Part shown: piece after piece, positions 14,347-22,741 of the stretch | Numbering within the stretch: the first letter of the stretch is position 1 | Layout: each line of letters opens with the position of its first letter | NCBI GenBank assembly: GCA_900315315.1 | Contig: OMYT01000023.1 | Coordinates: 52,405-100,001 of the forward strand | Length of the DNA stretch: 47,597 bases | Reading direction: 5' to 3' | Origin: an uncultured Eubacteriales bacterium | Lineage (GTDB): Bacteria; Bacillota; Clostridia; Christensenellales; Aristaeellaceae | Notes under the pieces: model-generated | Told to the model about the DNA's origin: nothing | The model's input: the letters and a program-made list of their open reading frames with translations, nothing else | Database searches by the model: none | Translations under genes and position numbers: made by a program

Positions 14347-15469
14347 ACTGGCATTCTTGAATGAAATTTTCAAAAGCATCAAGAGAAAACGGCTCTAACC
14401 ACCAAGAAATCCGAAGAGCTTCCGAGATCCGGGTTTCATTTAGTCCCATTGCTTCAAGCACATAACTAGGTTTATAGCTTCCCGAATTACATGCAGATCC
14501 GTTAGAAACAGCATAATTCTCTTTTTCTGCTGCAAAGAATGCTTCTGCGTCAATTCCAGGAATGCTAACATTCAGAATATTGGGCAGAACATATTGCTGA
14601 TCACCATTGTATACTGCTTTATATTTATCCAACATCTGAAAGAGGCGTTTCTTTGTGCTCAGAAGGTTATTTGCAATTGTAGGATATTCTTGATCCATGA
14701 TTTTTGCGGCTTCGGTGATTCCCGAAACTAGAGCCACAGGTGTAGTGCCCGGACGGAAACCATATTCCTGCTGCCCGCCATAGAGAAGAGGCGTAATCGG
14801 TGGCCGTTGATAATTCTTGCGTTTCATCACAAACAGACCAATTCCTTGTGGGCCATGAATTTTATGTCCGCTGATAGAAAGCATATTATACTTTAGAGAA
14901 CGAAGTTCATTGTTCAGCTTGCCAAAGGATTGCGCTGCATCAACATGAAAGAGAACATTCTTTTTGTCAAGCACTTCCCCGATTTCACGAACGGGCTGAA
15001 TCACGCCAGTTTCATTATTCACATGCATGATGCTAACAAGAAGAGTATCTTCCCGGACAAGCGATAGAATTTTATCGGGAGCAACACGTCCGTTTTCATC
15101 GGGAGTAACAAAATCGACTTCAAACCCGTATTCTTTCATCTTTTTCGCTGATTCAAGAACGGCTTTATGTTCGATAGCTGTAGTAATTATATGTTTCTTT
15201 CCGGTTTCTTCGCCATATTTCCTTAACCCAAGGATAGCAGTATTATCGCTCTCAGTAGCACCAGATGTGAATATAATTTCAGTAGGATCTACGTTCAGAA
15301 TCTCGGCTAGTACTTTCCGAGATTTCATAACAACTTCTTTTGCTTTTGTACCAAATACATGTGTGCGGCTATCAGCATTTCCGGGCGTATTATGATATAC
15401 ATCAATCATCGCGTTTAACACGCGAGGATCAATTGGTGTGGATGCACAGTAATCCAGATATACAGCCAT
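14345..15469 (-). CDS. dndA: Cysteine desulfurase of the Dnd system
   Basis: 374 residues, NifS/IscS-like PLP enzyme that removes sulfur from L-cysteine and, in Dnd systems, feeds the Fe-S protein DndC. Visible features: N-terminal YLDYCASTP, SGATESDN, AIEHKAVLES, the PLP lysine in SISGHKIHGPQG (about residue 205) and the sulfur-carrying Cys in NGSACNSGS (about 325). ATG 15469 follows GAGGTGAT and lies 4 bp after the dndE stop. Position at the end of the operon, rather than first, differs from the classic Streptomyces order. Confidence 0.93.
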   Translation of the reverse strand: MAVYLDYCASTPIDPRVLNAMIDVYHNTPGNADSRTHVFGTKAKEVVMKSRKVLAEILNVDPTEIIFTSGATESDNTAILGLRKYGEETGKKHIITTAIEHKAVLESAKKMKEYGFEVDFVTPDENGRVAPDKILSLVREDTLLVSIMHVNNETGVIQPVREIGEVLDKKNVLFHVDAAQSFGKLNNELRSLKYNMLSISGHKIHGPQGIGLFVMKRKNYQRPPITPLLYGGQQEYGFRPGTTPVALVSGITEAAKIMDQEYPTIANNLLSTKKRLFQMLDKYKAVYNGDQQYVLPNILNVSIPGIDAEAFFAAEKENYAVSNGSACNSGSYKPSYVLEAMGLNETRISEALRISWWLEPFSLDAFENFIQECQ

Positions 15470-15473
15470 ATAA

Positions 15474-15950
15474 TCACCTCATGACTAATGTATCATTTTC
15501 TGCATGATCACGTATAAGATCGTTATAATCGGGAGTAGGAACATCATTGTGATCGGATTCAGGAACAGGGACATCGGTCTTTAAAAGCTTTAGAATCTCT
15601 GTGACACTTTTCGGGCCAGTTTTTGCCGCCAATGCATTAATGCCTCTCTGTAGATGAAGCCTGAAGTGCTTTGCAATAAGCGATGGATCATTTTCAATTC
15701 CATCCTCAACACAGCGTTCCCGGAATAAAGCATCATAGAGTTCCTGATACTCTCCCCCAAATGTGCCCCAAGACATTTCTACATTACTATCAGATGGAAC
15801 ATCAGGTCCGAAGGGAACACTTTTATCTGCAATTGAAATACAGAGTGCCCAACGACAAATTACATTCCATGATTCGATTCCGGTTTTTGCCTTTATTCGG
15901 ATTAGTTTGTCTTTTTCCTTTCGAGAGAGCTTAATCTGCTTAACAATCAT
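15474..15950 (-). CDS. dndE: DNA sulfur modification protein DndE
   Basis: 158 residues. The family hallmarks are clear: N-terminal KLSRKEKDKLIRIKAKTGI, then ESWNVICRWALCIS, VPFGP, MSWGTFGGEY and FRLHLQRGI. DndE binds nicked DNA and is required with DndC and DndD for phosphorothioate insertion. This copy has a C-terminal tail of about 35 residues beyond the usual core (family members are often near 110-130). Overlaps dndD by ATGA. Confidence 0.92.
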   Translation of the reverse strand: MIVKQIKLSRKEKDKLIRIKAKTGIESWNVICRWALCISIADKSVPFGPDVPSDSNVEMSWGTFGGEYQELYDALFRERCVEDGIENDPSLIAKHFRLHLQRGINALAAKTGPKSVTEILKLLKTDVPVPESDHNDVPTPDYNDLIRDHAENDTLVMR

Positions 15951-17932
15951 TTCAACTCACCTCCAAAGTATCCATTAATGATTGAAGAACTGCGAGTATC
16001 CTCGTTGTAAACAAGAGTATAAGCTTTATTGACATAGGGAGTAATGAGACTCAAATAACGTCCGTTGATTTCTTCATCAGTAGATAGTACAACAACCTGT
16101 TTGCTTGCATAGGGAAGATATCCTTCCACAAAATTTTGTCGATGATGTGAATCCAAACGTCCCAAAGGGGTGTCGATTATAACGGGCATTTCATATCCAG
16201 AGCATTTTGCCAGCCCCCAGATGATTGATATGGCGAATAGTTGTTTCTCCCCGGCAGAAAGTTGACTTTTAAGCAGTTCTGTGCCTTTAAAGTCCACTAA
16301 TTTGATGTCCAAGGTTTTCGGATCTATCTCAATATGATGTATGATTGATGTTTTACCAACCATAGAAGAAAAGCATTCCAGTATTTTATCTGAGAGATCG
16401 TGAACCCGCTTTTCTGTCAAGCGTTCCTTAAACTTTTCCATTACTTGGACAACCATTTGCGAATACCGGACTAAACGAACCGATTCCCCGTGTGTCTTCT
16501 GAATGCCAAAGGAACTTGTAATAAGTTTTGACCGACGGGATACATATAGTTCTTTCTCTCGTTCGATACGCTCTAGCCTTTCGTCTGCTAGTTGTTTGCA
16601 AACATCATAGTTATTTGCAGCCTGATTTAGTTCCATGATTTTTGCCCAGATCTTCTGCGCTTCTTGATCATTAACTTCTCGCGCCAAATGAGATTCAATT
16701 CGCTTTATCGATTCTTGGGCTTCTTCCATCCTGTTTATTAGGCGTATTGATGATTGCAGTTTGTACTCATTGGTTTGAAGAAGTTCCAGGAGCAGAGAAG
16801 ACGCTTCATCTGAGAGTTTATTGACAATAGATACTACTGTTATTGGGCATAGTTCTTTTTTCGCATCATGCAGGAACCGCTTTGCTTCATCAACAAACGG
16901 GGTAGTATATCCATTGGATTGATCCAACATAGAGTTGAGCTTGTCAATTACTTCAGCAGAAAGAGCTTGCTTTTTCTGTAGGTCATCTTTTTTCTGTTTT
17001 TCTTGAATTTGTGACAACTGACTGGTACAAAGAAGGAGTGGCGTGGATGGATCACAGACGGTCTGCATAATCTTCCCTTCGAGTTGAAGAATGATTTGTT
17101 TTGTCTCTTCCAACTCGGTTTGTAGCTTTTCCTTTTCTAGTCCGAGGTTGCCGCCAGCCTTCCAGAATTTCTCTGACTCTTCATCAAATTGACGCCGAGT
17201 CTTTGTTATCAAGGCCTGATAGTTTTCAGATTCATCTTTTGCATCAGTTGCTTTTTCATCACATTGATCGATCTGAGTTTGGAGTTGATCGATTTCTGCC
17301 ATCATTTTTTTACTTTCAGTATCCTGACTATCGGTGAGTGTACGTTTTGATAGTTTGGTCATATCAGAAACTAGTTGCTCAATGGTGGTTAAACCCAGAA
17401 GTGAACGAATAGAATCTTTTACCGAATCAAATGTTTCGTCATCAGCAATTTGGGCAATTTTCTCATTGTCAAAGAAAAAGAAGCGGGAAATGTTAAGCGG
17501 CAAGATCTCTTCCACAAAATAATCCCAATTCTGTGACAGATAATTGTCAACAATTCCATTTCTTGTTGCAATCAGCGATTCTTCGGGGTTTTGCTTAAAT
17601 CGTTTTTCCCATGAACGGCAAATTGTTATTATGTCTGACTCTTGATCTGAATCAGCAAGGGTAATAGTTATGGACGTAGTAGACCCATACTGAACGCTTT
17701 TGTTAATATGATTATTCAGATATGTACTATATTTTATCCTTTCATCTTGAAGATATTTAAGGGCGCGGCGACCGTAGAGTCCCAACGTAATTGCGTCCAG
17801 AAGAGTAGTTTTTCCGCGACCATTTAGACCGCCAATCAATGTTACAGGCTTTTGTGGGTTGTGCTCGAATTGGATTTCATGTTCGCTATTGTAAAGACCA
17901 AAGTTAACCAGTTTAATTGCTTGGAGGATCAT
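15947..17932 (-). CDS. dndD: DNA sulfur modification ATPase DndD
   Basis: 661 residues, SMC/Rad50-like ATPase proposed to open or nick DNA for sulfur insertion. Walker A GGLNGRGKTT (about 34-43), long coiled-coil arms (about 190-330 and 410-510), ABC signature LSAGEKQLF (about 556) and Walker B VIIDTPLGRLD (about 582). LCPITVV at the middle is not a CxxC zinc hook. GGAGGTGAG overlaps the end of dndC, and ATG 17932 overlaps its TGA by 4 bases. Confidence 0.95.
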   Translation of the reverse strand: MILQAIKLVNFGLYNSEHEIQFEHNPQKPVTLIGGLNGRGKTTLLDAITLGLYGRRALKYLQDERIKYSTYLNNHINKSVQYGSTTSITITLADSDQESDIITICRSWEKRFKQNPEESLIATRNGIVDNYLSQNWDYFVEEILPLNISRFFFFDNEKIAQIADDETFDSVKDSIRSLLGLTTIEQLVSDMTKLSKRTLTDSQDTESKKMMAEIDQLQTQIDQCDEKATDAKDESENYQALITKTRRQFDEESEKFWKAGGNLGLEKEKLQTELEETKQIILQLEGKIMQTVCDPSTPLLLCTSQLSQIQEKQKKDDLQKKQALSAEVIDKLNSMLDQSNGYTTPFVDEAKRFLHDAKKELCPITVVSIVNKLSDEASSLLLELLQTNEYKLQSSIRLINRMEEAQESIKRIESHLAREVNDQEAQKIWAKIMELNQAANNYDVCKQLADERLERIEREKELYVSRRSKLITSSFGIQKTHGESVRLVRYSQMVVQVMEKFKERLTEKRVHDLSDKILECFSSMVGKTSIIHHIEIDPKTLDIKLVDFKGTELLKSQLSAGEKQLFAISIIWGLAKCSGYEMPVIIDTPLGRLDSHHRQNFVEGYLPYASKQVVVLSTDEEINGRYLSLITPYVNKAYTLVYNEDTRSSSIINGYFGGELK

Positions 17933-19425
17933 TCAGGACTCACCTCCTGTACATAGTATTCATCAACCAAGGAAACGTCTCCTTGCTCGTGAAGTTCATC
18001 TGCAGGAGAATACTGTTTAAGGAAGCTTTCGGCATCTTCTTCATTTGCATAGAAACACTTCCTAACTATTTTTTCAAGTTGCTGATTAACACCTCTACGG
18101 GATGTCATCAAGTTATACCGCGATTCAACATCAAGAAGGCTAGCACACATTGTATGCAGCAATTCTTCATCCGGGAATTCTTCCTTGCATGTTTCCTCAA
18201 GTATAGACCATTCCTTATCACTGAAATACCGGTTAGTCACGGTGCTATAATCAACAAATTCTTTTCCTGTGACTTCTTTGTATATTTTAGGGAGGGAATC
18301 TATGAATTCATGTTTATCATTGAGCCAAATTTGACGGATTCGACATAGTTCTTCATGTGTGATTAGTGGGTGTTCTTTTAACTCTTCTGGCCCACATGTC
18401 TGAATGTACTTTTCGACTTCAAGTAAACGACGAAGAAAATGTTCACGCACCTCACGAGTATAGGGGCCATGAACCAGTTTCCCGTTATATAGCGTTGGAG
18501 AGCCATCCATTCTTCGGAAGTCACGCCGTGATCGATCGATTTCCTGAGGAACACCAATCTCGTTACGGAAATCCAGCAGCGGAAGCATCCAAGCTTTTTC
18601 TTCATCATTTTGAATCATTGCAGCCATTGATTTGTCTTCCGCAACCATTGTACATACCCAACACCCGAATCTACTGTTGCCGCATGAAGGAGTACTTGTG
18701 TCAACAACCAATGGGCATTCTCCATCTGCGGAAGCCCCGGAATACATAGCAAGCAATTCCTTGTTTGACTGACCCCAGACATTCGGATACTGCATGAGAT
18801 ATTGCCATACATTATCACTTGTCCAATCTTCAATAGGGGAAAAGACGAAGGCGTTTACAAGAGTTGTACTTGGACTCAAGTGTTCGCGAACTCTTTTTTT
18901 CTCATATCCTTCCATCCTTTGCCTTCTGGCAGAGCTTTCAGCCTTTCTAGTGCCAAGCACCATAATAGCCTCGCCGGAAAGAGAAATAACGTCTTCAACA
19001 AATTTGTTGGTGGGTTGTATTTTCAGCCGATCTGTACACCAACGCATATTTCTGCGAGGATAAGGATACCCGCGACCAATAACGTTGACCCAGAAAGTGT
19101 TATCAATCTTCGGAATCAACTGATGGACTTCAATAGGAAGGTCAGATTCTTTTGCCACTTTTTCCATTTTTTTCAGGCTTTGGGCAAGCCACGCAGCGAC
19201 AACAGGAGATTCAACAAGTGTATCGGATGAGATCACATACACTTGCTTGTGCCGCTTTTCAGCAGGGATTTGGGCAAGTGCAGTCCATACCAACTGCACT
19301 GTCGCAGTTGAGTCCTTACCGCCAGAATAACCGATTACCCATGGAATTGAATCTTCCAGATATAAATCACGGATTACTTCAAGAACATTCTCGATATCTT
19401 GTTTGGTCAGTTTGCTTTGGTTCAC
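17929..19425 (-). CDS. dndC: DNA sulfur modification Fe-S protein DndC
   Basis: 498 residues, PAPS-reductase-like PP-loop ATP pyrophosphatase with SGGKDST (about 35-41), followed by RNMRWCTDRLKI and GTRKAESSARR blocks. Cysteines in CPLVVD and CGNSRFGCWVC (about 238-258) match the 4Fe-4S ligands of DndC, which receives sulfur from DndA and activates it. The start is GTG (19425) with AAGGCGAG upstream; 33 bp after dndB. Confidence 0.95.
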   Translation of the reverse strand: MNQSKLTKQDIENVLEVIRDLYLEDSIPWVIGYSGGKDSTATVQLVWTALAQIPAEKRHKQVYVISSDTLVESPVVAAWLAQSLKKMEKVAKESDLPIEVHQLIPKIDNTFWVNVIGRGYPYPRRNMRWCTDRLKIQPTNKFVEDVISLSGEAIMVLGTRKAESSARRQRMEGYEKKRVREHLSPSTTLVNAFVFSPIEDWTSDNVWQYLMQYPNVWGQSNKELLAMYSGASADGECPLVVDTSTPSCGNSRFGCWVCTMVAEDKSMAAMIQNDEEKAWMLPLLDFRNEIGVPQEIDRSRRDFRRMDGSPTLYNGKLVHGPYTREVREHFLRRLLEVEKYIQTCGPEELKEHPLITHEELCRIRQIWLNDKHEFIDSLPKIYKEVTGKEFVDYSTVTNRYFSDKEWSILEETCKEEFPDEELLHTMCASLLDVESRYNLMTSRRGVNQQLEKIVRKCFYANEEDAESFLKQYSPADELHEQGDVSLVDEYYVQEVSPE

Positions 19426-19458
19426 AATGCTCGCCTTCGCTTTCGTTTTTCAATCTGC

Positions 19459-20481
19459 TTATATTCCGATTACTTCCGTTAATACGTCACATATACATCT
19501 TGCCGCTTCTGTACTGTTGATAATCTTGCCGTTATCACGGATAACACGTTTTTTCCAACAGTTTGCGGTTCGACTCCAGTCTACGTTTTCCAATCCCTGT
19601 AGTTTCTCTTTCATATCTTCCAGACTGAATTGAAGCGCAAATTTGTTTCCGAGAAAACCAAGCCCTTGAATTACAATTGCCTGTGTAACGATGTAGTGTT
19701 CACGAAGATCAACTTTTGTGATTGCCTTGTTAGACAATTCTTGCCAAGGAACAATATGATCCGCTACGGTAGACCAGTATTCAGCCAAGAATTTTTCGAT
19801 CTCCTCATCGGTGGCTTTATATCTGCTAATGATCTTTTTATTGGCTTTATAAAACGCATTCAACGTAAAGAAATTTGATGAAAACTTACCGAGAATGTCT
19901 CTCTCTTTGTCTGTATACTGATTCAGAAAGTCAATGGAGTTGATCACTCGTCTTGTTATCACAGCGAGAGAGTCTCTAGAGTCATACAATTCAGCTATAG
20001 AGTTTGATGTTTTTACCGCATGCTTGTTCAGATCGGTGAACATCTGTTGACTATGTGCCAACCCCTCATCTGCATACATAACCACAGATATGGTTTCTTC
20101 TCCCAAAGAAGCATCTTCAACCAAAGCTTCATGTATAGCCGCTTTTCTGTGCTGTCCGTCAATAATCATAAATCTGGCATCCATGGACACTTCAAGGATA
20201 CCGATATCATGATCTTCTTTTTCGGGAGAAAACATGAATTCACCATCAATCGATGCAGCAAGTGCAGAAAAAACATACGAATCTCTGTTGTTCAGGACAT
20301 AATCCCGCATGGCAGGAATACGGCTTTCATTCAGTCTTCGTTGTGCGCGGTATTCGGGAGGAACGTATTCTTCATCGTTACCAAAGAGTCGGTCAATGAG
20401 TCGAAGAGGGATCATTGTTATAAAGTATTGTTTACCGGCTTGTTTACCTTTCACAGCAGGAAACTTATATGAAAAATCCAT
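19459..20481 (-). CDS. dndB: DndB, DGQHR-domain protein
   Basis: 340 residues. The DGQHR motif lies in MIIDGQHRKAAIHEAL (about 120), with FTDLNKHAVKTSNSI (about 170) typical of DndB/DGQHR families. In Streptomyces DndB is a repressor of the dnd operon and limits modification levels. GGAAGGAG precedes the ATG. First gene of the dndBCDEA operon, directly behind a promoter with palindromic operators, consistent with autoregulation. Confidence 0.92.
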   Translation of the reverse strand: MDFSYKFPAVKGKQAGKQYFITMIPLRLIDRLFGNDEEYVPPEYRAQRRLNESRIPAMRDYVLNNRDSYVFSALAASIDGEFMFSPEKEDHDIGILEVSMDARFMIIDGQHRKAAIHEALVEDASLGEETISVVMYADEGLAHSQQMFTDLNKHAVKTSNSIAELYDSRDSLAVITRRVINSIDFLNQYTDKERDILGKFSSNFFTLNAFYKANKKIISRYKATDEEIEKFLAEYWSTVADHIVPWQELSNKAITKVDLREHYIVTQAIVIQGLGFLGNKFALQFSLEDMKEKLQGLENVDWSRTANCWKKRVIRDNGKIINSTEAARCICDVLTEVIGI

Positions 20482-20513
20482 CCGAGTCTCCTTCCATACT
20501 TAAGAAATCAAAT

Positions 20514-20560
20514 CTACTTAAGTATATGCATTATTATATACTTAAGTAGTGTGATGTCAA
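20514..20560 (-). promoter_or_regulatory. dndBCDEA promoter with paired palindromic operators
   Basis: Minus strand: TTGACA (20560-20555), 16 bp, TATAAT (20538-20533). CTACTTAAGTATAT (20514-20527) and ATATACTTAAGTAG (20536-20549) are a perfect 14 bp inverted repeat with 8 bp between. Each arm contains the self-complementary TACTTAAGTA. The repeats cover the spacer, -10 and initiation region, an ideal repressor layout. A third partial half-site TTCTTAAGTATGG lies just before the dndB ribosome site. Confidence 0.88.
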
Positions 20561-20561
20561 G

Positions 20562-20593
20562 AAAAAAGGCAAGGAGAGAAAACTCTCCTTGCC
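20562..20593 (-). terminator. Intrinsic terminator of the AIPR/DndB-like gene
   Basis: Perfect stem GGCAAGGAGAG / CTCTCCTTGCC, 4-base loop, followed on the minus strand by TTTTTT. It separates this gene from the dnd operon, whose -35 starts 2 bp further on. Confidence 0.9.
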
Positions 20594-20605
20594 ACTAATA
20601 CGAGT

Positions 20606-21991
20606 TTAGTCTTTGTAATAGTCTAGTGCAGTTCTGTAACTAAATTTAGCCTTTCCAATTCTCACCGGATCATAATCACACAGCTGTATGTAATCATAAT
20701 ACTCTTTAACAATCCGTTCGAGGTTATTTACCAGATACGGCAACGGTGATTGCTTCCATCTTATGATACGCTGACCGTCCCTATCTGTAGTTGCTTCCAT
20801 CAAAGATTGTAATCCGTAAACGAGGGGAACGATAAAACCATCGGGACTGAGTGTTTCGATTTCTTTACCTGAGAACGGGGCCACCTTCTTGGTCCTTTTG
20901 TTAACATTTTTTACAGCCGTTATGCTTCCATAGCTACCTCCCGCCTGATTATACAACTGTGGGAAGTTTTCATATATGTAATCGTAGCATTCGGGCAACT
21001 GTACCGCAACCTTTAGGGCAGACATGACTTCGGGATTCTTCAATTCACGCCTGTAGTTGCCATCACCTTCTGCTGTGACATCAGGAGAACCCATGAGCCG
21101 ATCAAACTGAGTCATACATGCGGCTTTTGCGCTGAAAATCTGAGTTGGTGCAATGGGCTCAACTAGTTTATTGGTATTTCTTTCATCACGAACAGGTGTT
21201 ACAAGATTTAGAGCGATCCAAGCTAGAGCGATCAGATCGATAGCCTTCACATCACCCTCTGTATTTGTCTTCCAACGAACGCGTTCGGCGATCTGCGGAT
21301 TGTGCGCGTCCAATATTTCTTTAAAGTCATCGAAATATCCGCGCTGGTTTTCTTTCGTGGAAAGATCTAGTTCGTGATTGTGGTTTCTAGCTTCGCAGAT
21401 AGTGTAAAGATCGTTCCTGAAGGAGAAAACACAGTTTTCATCCTGAGGGTCGCGAGGAACCAGTAGTTCGACTGGAACAAGGAAGTTCAGTTCATCGTCT
21501 GCTTCGGTAGCTTGCAGATCTGAAATGTAGTTTTCAACCTTGTCGCGCTTTGCTACCCACAACTCCTTGAACTGATCCCATGTTTTTGATCCTCTAGGCA
21601 TCTTTTCATCTGCGTAATAAAGGGCTTTGTCGAGTATATACAGTCCAATAGCCAACATGTTATGACCACCATCGAGAATGCCTTCTACCTGTTTGTCAAC
21701 AATACTGATCCGAATGCGATTACGTTCAAGCCGTTCATACTGTGAAGCCGCTATCAGAACTCCCTTAGATTTAAATGGAAAGAGTTGAGGTGTGTCTTCA
21801 ATCGTGCTCTGAATGGCCTCAGTTACGTCTCCTGTCTTTGAAGAACGAGGATTGGCTTCGAGGTTAAAGTGGTCGATTACAGGGATAAGGTATCGTGCGT
21901 TTACCAAACCTGTAATCTTTGTGATGTTCTTGACAGTTTGCTCACCAGCAAAGTCAAATTTGAGGATGATGCCGTTCTGTTCCATAGCCAT
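20606..21991 (-). CDS. AIPR/DndB-like protein with DGGHN motif
   Basis: 461 residues. The N-terminal half follows the AIPR (abortive phage resistance) plan: NLEANPRSSK, a TIEDTPQLF segment, FKSKGVLIAAS, then VEGILDGGHNMLAIGL (about 100) where AIPR proteins have a NGxQT motif and DndB proteins have DGQHR. The C-terminal half (VPRDPQDENCVF... YYDYIQLCDYDPV) is not recognised. It has its own promoter and terminator upstream of dndB. It may be a DndB paralogue, a regulator, or the missing effector of this modification system. GAAAGGAG precedes ATG 21991. Confidence 0.65.
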   Translation of the reverse strand: MAMEQNGIILKFDFAGEQTVKNITKITGLVNARYLIPVIDHFNLEANPRSSKTGDVTEAIQSTIEDTPQLFPFKSKGVLIAASQYERLERNRIRISIVDKQVEGILDGGHNMLAIGLYILDKALYYADEKMPRGSKTWDQFKELWVAKRDKVENYISDLQATEADDELNFLVPVELLVPRDPQDENCVFSFRNDLYTICEARNHNHELDLSTKENQRGYFDDFKEILDAHNPQIAERVRWKTNTEGDVKAIDLIALAWIALNLVTPVRDERNTNKLVEPIAPTQIFSAKAACMTQFDRLMGSPDVTAEGDGNYRRELKNPEVMSALKVAVQLPECYDYIYENFPQLYNQAGGSYGSITAVKNVNKRTKKVAPFSGKEIETLSPDGFIVPLVYGLQSLMEATTDRDGQRIIRWKQSPLPYLVNNLERIVKEYYDYIQLCDYDPVRIGKAKFSYRTALDYYKD

Positions 21992-22040
21992 TGGGATTCT
22001 CCTTTCTTTTTGTCAGGAGAGGTTGTGGAAACAAATAGAG

Positions 22041-22067
22041 CCGAACACGTACAAGTGTCGGCTCTGA
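22041..22067 (-). promoter_or_regulatory. Leader hairpin before the AIPR/DndB-like gene
   Basis: GAGCCGA-ACAC / GTGT-CGGCTC stem with one bulge within the 140-base 5' leader. On the minus strand it is followed by a mixed T-rich tract (TATTTGTTT), so partial attenuation is conceivable. Confidence 0.45.
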
Positions 22068-22139
22068 GTGTCAACTCCTATATTTCCAGAACCTATCCAG
22101 GTACTATTTGTGCCGCCAGTTATCCAACCAGCTAAGTAT

Positions 22140-22167
22140 ATTATACATTGAATTTTTTCTTTGTCAA
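22140..22167 (-). promoter_or_regulatory. Promoter of the AIPR/DndB-like gene
   Basis: Minus strand: TTGACA (22167-22162), 16 bp, TATAAT (22145-22140). Confidence 0.8.
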
Positions 22168-22175
22168 GGGTTTTG

Positions 22176-22275
22176 TTTACACTGGTCGGTGTAAAGACCT
22201 TATTGCACAAATATATGTGGGAATTGGCTTTTCACAGTGCTGAGTTCATTATTTGTTTACATTGGGTAATGTAAG
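22176..22275. promoter_or_regulatory. Two related palindromic operator candidates
   Basis: TTTACAC-TGGTCG-GTGTAAA (22176-22195) is a perfect 7+7 palindrome beginning 8 bp upstream of the minus -35. TTTACAT-TGGGTA-ATGTAAG (22256-22275) repeats the plan 80 bp further. Placement upstream of the -35 could mean activation, or repression of a divergent plus-strand promoter. Confidence 0.7.
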
Positions 22276-22443
22276 TATCCAGCACTGCGAGTCAATACTG
22301 TTTTCATAAAAAAGTTGCTATTATTTGCAACACTATATTAATTTTTTCCGAGCAAGTAGAAATTTTTTGAATCCGAAAGAAAAAACCTGAATTCGCAGTT
22401 GGCAAAATCACTTATTTTATGCAGAAATGCGGGAGGTGATTAA
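22276..22443. other. AT-rich intergenic stretch
   Basis: No gene seen. It contains poly-T and poly-A tracts and ends in the GGGAGGTGAT ribosome site of the following interrupted ORF; the plus-strand promoter is not clear. Confidence 0.5.
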
Positions 22444-22656
22444 ATGAATACATTCGCAGAAACAGAAGCATTGCTTAAATCAGCAATCACTTTATCATAG
22501 AACAGCGTGAAGGAAATAGCGACCGCAAGCGGAATTAAGCCGAATACACTATACAAGTGGACAAGCAATGAAAAGGTGCACTTGTCTCCCGCCAAAGCAG
22601 ACGCTTTACTGCTCTATTTCTTGGAAAACGAACCCCAAGTGATAGTAGCGGCATAG
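22444..22656 (+). pseudogene. Small HTH protein interrupted by in-frame TAG at codon 19
   Basis: GGGAGGTGAT precedes ATG 22444. The frame reads MNTFAETEALLKSAITLS, TAG (22498-22500), then NSVKEIATASGIKPNTLYKW and on to a TAG at 22654. The HTH (about residues 20-40) straddles the region just after the stop, so the first product would lack it. A GTG at 22507-22509 could restart translation. The intact design would be a 71-residue DNA-binding protein, perhaps an excisionase-type or control protein. Nonsense-disabled gene is the default reading. Confidence 0.55.
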
Positions 22657-22741
22657 GTTCTTAACTATGTACTACTAAAATTATATATATATCTTTCTTC
22701 TTCTACTGAAGAAGATGTAGCTAAAGAGGAGTGAAAACACT

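Noticed and set aside
8728-22656. Whole-element recoding of TAG as glutamine
   Set aside because: TAG appears to serve as the stop for several element genes (XRE, zinc-ribbon protein, both interrupted ORFs), and no suppressor tRNA is visible.
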